From Candidatus Curtissbacteria bacterium RIFCSPLOWO2_01_FULL_38_11b (GTDB taxonomy: Bacteria > Patescibacteriota > Microgenomatia > Curtissbacterales > GWA2-41-24): DNA of 14,195 nt. This document shows, in pieces, positions 12,472 through 14,195 of the stretch. The stretch lies in assembly GCA_001774995.1 (NCBI GenBank), contig MFBO01000003.1, positions 1 through 14,195 on the forward strand. Reading direction: 5' to 3'. A program made the translations under genes and the position numbers. A model generated the notes under the pieces. It made no database searches, was not told where the DNA came from, and saw nothing but the letters and a program-made list of their open reading frames with translations. Every line of letters begins with the position of its first letter. Positions within the stretch are counted from its first letter, which is position 1.

Positions 12472-13914
12472 TCATTTTTTAATACACTCAAGAGATAGTT
12501 CGATGATTACATAATTATCTGTTTGTTCGATTACCTTGCAGTTTTTAGCAAAATTTTGAATACTAGAATCACTTACATCTACCGAAACAAGATATTTTGT
12601 ACCCTGATGTACGAAGTCTGCAAGAGGACGATCGACGATTGGGTAGCCGCGACGGTTCGTCTGATATAGAAATGCGGCATCGCCACCGTAAGGTGCTATA
12701 ACTGTTTCGTCCTTGGGGAGTAGTTGATCAACTGCTTGACCGGCTTCAACTATTTGGGGCCGATTTATCCAATAGTAGCCGCGGATTTCATAAAAACCGA
12801 AAGCATAGGTTGAAATGATCAAAAAAAGGGCCAGCATTGGCAAAATTATGCGCTGTATGTTTAAAGACTTATAGCTAAAAAGTAATTTAGTACCGTTTGC
12901 CATAAAAATCGCCAAAATCGGAATAGCGGGAATCTGGTAATAATCATGCCGAACATTGCCAGAGGCAAAAATAACAAAATAGATAACAGTTGAGATTAGC
13001 CATAAGAAATAAAAGCTTGCTTCTTTTTCTTTAAACTTGGTAAGAAATCCTAGAATAAAAAGAGCAAATCCGGAAGTTGTCAAGATAAGTTTCCCTAGTC
13101 TTTCGGCAATAAGCCATCTGAAAAAAGCACCCTTGAAACGAATGTTCCCATCATTTAACAAAAACTGCCAACTAGGGATACCTTCGGGAAAATTTAACAT
13201 CCAGATTCGCCAGGCGATAAAGGGGGTAAGAGACAATATTGCAAATATCCATAATTCAACTTTTTTTAAAAAAGACCATTTGTATTTATTAAATGATAAA
13301 TAAAGCAGGGGCAGGAAAAAGAACAATGCTATTGGCCAGGTTAATATGGCAACACTGGCAAAAATTGCCGAAAGAGCCAAAAATAGACGCTTTTTATCAT
13401 TCTCAAGCCACTTTATGAAAAAAAAGTAAAGTGCAAGAAGCGAGCTTACCATTAGAGGTGCCGGCAAAACAGTGGAGGAATAAAAAACATTGTAAGGAAG
13501 CGTTGCGAAGAAAAAAGAAGCTAGAGCCGCAGTTTGCAGGTCTGAAAGTTTCTTTACCACAAGGTAGAGAAATATTGTAGAAAATAAAGTAAAGGCTACC
13601 GTTGTCAGACGAGCGTAAATAGGTTCCGTATTTCCTGCTATTTTCCAAACAAAGGCAACAATAGCATTGTAGACTGGGAACTCAACGAATCTATATCCTT
13701 GAGGATTGTCTAGGCCATTTGCCTGAGAAGACATATCATCGTATTTTGGAACGAGAAGATTAAATCCATCCTTGACGAAATTTCTGGCAACCGCAGCGGT
13801 ATCTGCTTGTCTCCAAGAATGCCAGTCGGCAATTGGTCTATCTATTTTGTACAGTCTTAAGGCGAAAGCTAATAAAATGATTGCCAAAAGCAGAAAAATT
13901 TCTTTTTTCTTCAC
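12472..13914 (-). CDS. polytopic PMT/ArnT-like (GT-C) glycosyltransferase
   Basis: This multi-pass membrane protein is expected to transfer a sugar from a lipid-phosphate carrier outside the membrane, as in GT39/GT83 enzymes. I take the GTG at 13914 as start because it overlaps the stop of the upstream gene as GTGA and yields MKKKEIFLLLAIILLAFALR, a clean first transmembrane helix. That makes 480 residues. The conserved first loop D-W-H-S-W-R-Q-A-D-T is at 30-39, with D30 and D38 as candidate catalytic acids. About ten hydrophobic segments follow, with GNVRHDYYQIP near 319-329, then a soluble C-terminal domain (about 380-480). Donor and acceptor are unknown; a decaprenyl- or undecaprenyl-linked sugar is likely by family. 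Confidence 0.85.
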   Translation of the reverse strand: MKKKEIFLLLAIILLAFALRLYKIDRPIADWHSWRQADTAAVARNFVKDGFNLLVPKYDDMSSQANGLDNPQGYRFVEFPVYNAIVAFVWKIAGNTEPIYARLTTVAFTLFSTIFLYLVVKKLSDLQTAALASFFFATLPYNVFYSSTVLPAPLMVSSLLALYFFFIKWLENDKKRLFLALSAIFASVAILTWPIALFFFLPLLYLSFNKYKWSFLKKVELWIFAILSLTPFIAWRIWMLNFPEGIPSWQFLLNDGNIRFKGAFFRWLIAERLGKLILTTSGFALFILGFLTKFKEKEASFYFLWLISTVIYFVIFASGNVRHDYYQIPAIPILAIFMANGTKLLFSYKSLNIQRIILPMLALFLIISTYAFGFYEIRGYYWINRPQIVEAGQAVDQLLPKDETVIAPYGGDAAFLYQTNRRGYPIVDRPLADFVHQGTKYLVSVDVSDSSIQNFAKNCKVIEQTDNYVIIELSLECIKK

Positions 13915-14195
13915 GATTTTTGCTTTTTGGTTGCTAGGCTGACAGTAGCCAATAATATTGCAGTCAATATCCAATAAGTATAGGCAACTTTTGAAGCTTC
14001 AAAAACATCGATATAGATAGCATTGACTAGAAGTCCTACAGTAGCAGCGACAATGCCAGCAACAATGGTGGCATAAAAAATGTCGTTAATTTTTTTAAAA
14101 TTTGAAATTGAATACCAAATTGTATAGGCTAATATACCGAAAAATGTAAGAAAACCTAATAGTCCTGTTTCGCCTAAAGACCTTAGGAAATCGTT
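13911..14195 (-). CDS. C-terminus of an O-antigen ligase/polymerase-like membrane protein (partial)
   Basis: An open frame enters at the window edge and ends at a TGA at 13913-13911, leaving 94 residues. It starts NDFLRSLGETGLLGFLTFFG, close to the N-x-[FY]-L-x-x-x-x-E-x-G-x-x-G signature after the large loop of the O-antigen ligase (WaaL/Wzy) family. Two or three transmembrane helices follow, with VNAIYIDVFEASKVAYTYW between them and a basic tail ATKKQKS. The stop overlaps the next gene's GTG start by 4 nt. In the family these enzymes polymerise or ligate lipid-linked glycans outside the cell. Which of the two roles applies cannot be told from the C-terminus. Confidence 0.75.
   Translation of the reverse strand, partial: NDFLRSLGETGLLGFLTFFGILAYTIWYSISNFKKINDIFYATIVAGIVAATVGLLVNAIYIDVFEASKVAYTYWILTAILLATVSLATKKQKS

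Noticed and set aside
13915-13974. An upstream TTG start for the PMT-like gene, adding 20 residues
   Set aside because: The extension lies inside the upstream ligase gene, is not membrane-protein-like, and the GTG at 13914 forms a GTGA stop-start overlap.

Overview
The window looks like a low-GC (clearly under 45%, estimated by eye) genome segment of a Candidate Phyla Radiation bacterium, most likely Microgenomates-like. This is inferred from a DUF4012 membrane protein sitting in an exopolysaccharide operon, short compact genes, near absence of Shine-Dalgarno sites, and several genes whose -10 box lies only 6-9 nt before the start codon (leaderless transcripts). TGA is used as an ordinary stop codon (for example in the glycosyltransferase ending at 9116 and the O-antigen ligase ending at 13911), which argues against the Gracilibacteria/Absconditabacteria code.

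Layout. (1) 1-712, minus strand: the N-terminus of a membrane-anchored protein and recO, preceded by a set of palindromes (722-860) that look like the hairpin ends of a gene-less IS200/IS605-type element; one hairpin contains the recO ribosome-binding site. (2) 886-5586, minus strand: a tight four-gene surface-polysaccharide operon (family 4 glycosyltransferase, mannose-1-phosphate guanylyltransferase, initiating sugar-phosphate transferase, DUF4012 protein). (3) 5587-9115: an accessory island between the two sugar clusters. It holds two diverged copies of a two-gene module on the plus strand (DUF5678-like small protein plus retropepsin-like aspartic protease). Between them on the minus strand lie a NUDIX protein, a HigB/HigA-type toxin-antitoxin pair and a tiny CxxC protein. 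It also holds a probable structured RNA (8189-8295) behind a near-consensus promoter. (4) 9116-14195, minus strand: a second glycan operon (O-antigen ligase/polymerase C-terminus, membrane PMT/ArnT-like glycosyltransferase, family 4 and family 2 glycosyltransferases, then another family 4 enzyme after a dispersed palindromic repeat).

How the genes fit together. ManC would supply GDP-mannose. The small sugar transferase would start the glycan on a lipid carrier, the cytosolic glycosyltransferases would extend it, and the membrane glycosyltransferase, ligase/polymerase and DUF4012 protein would act at or outside the membrane. The last glycosyltransferase gene carries a 7-bp tandem repeat inside its reading frame, a potential phase-variation switch. 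The most unusual content is the duplicated DUF5678-retropepsin module and the uniform extended -10/leaderless promoter design of the island genes.
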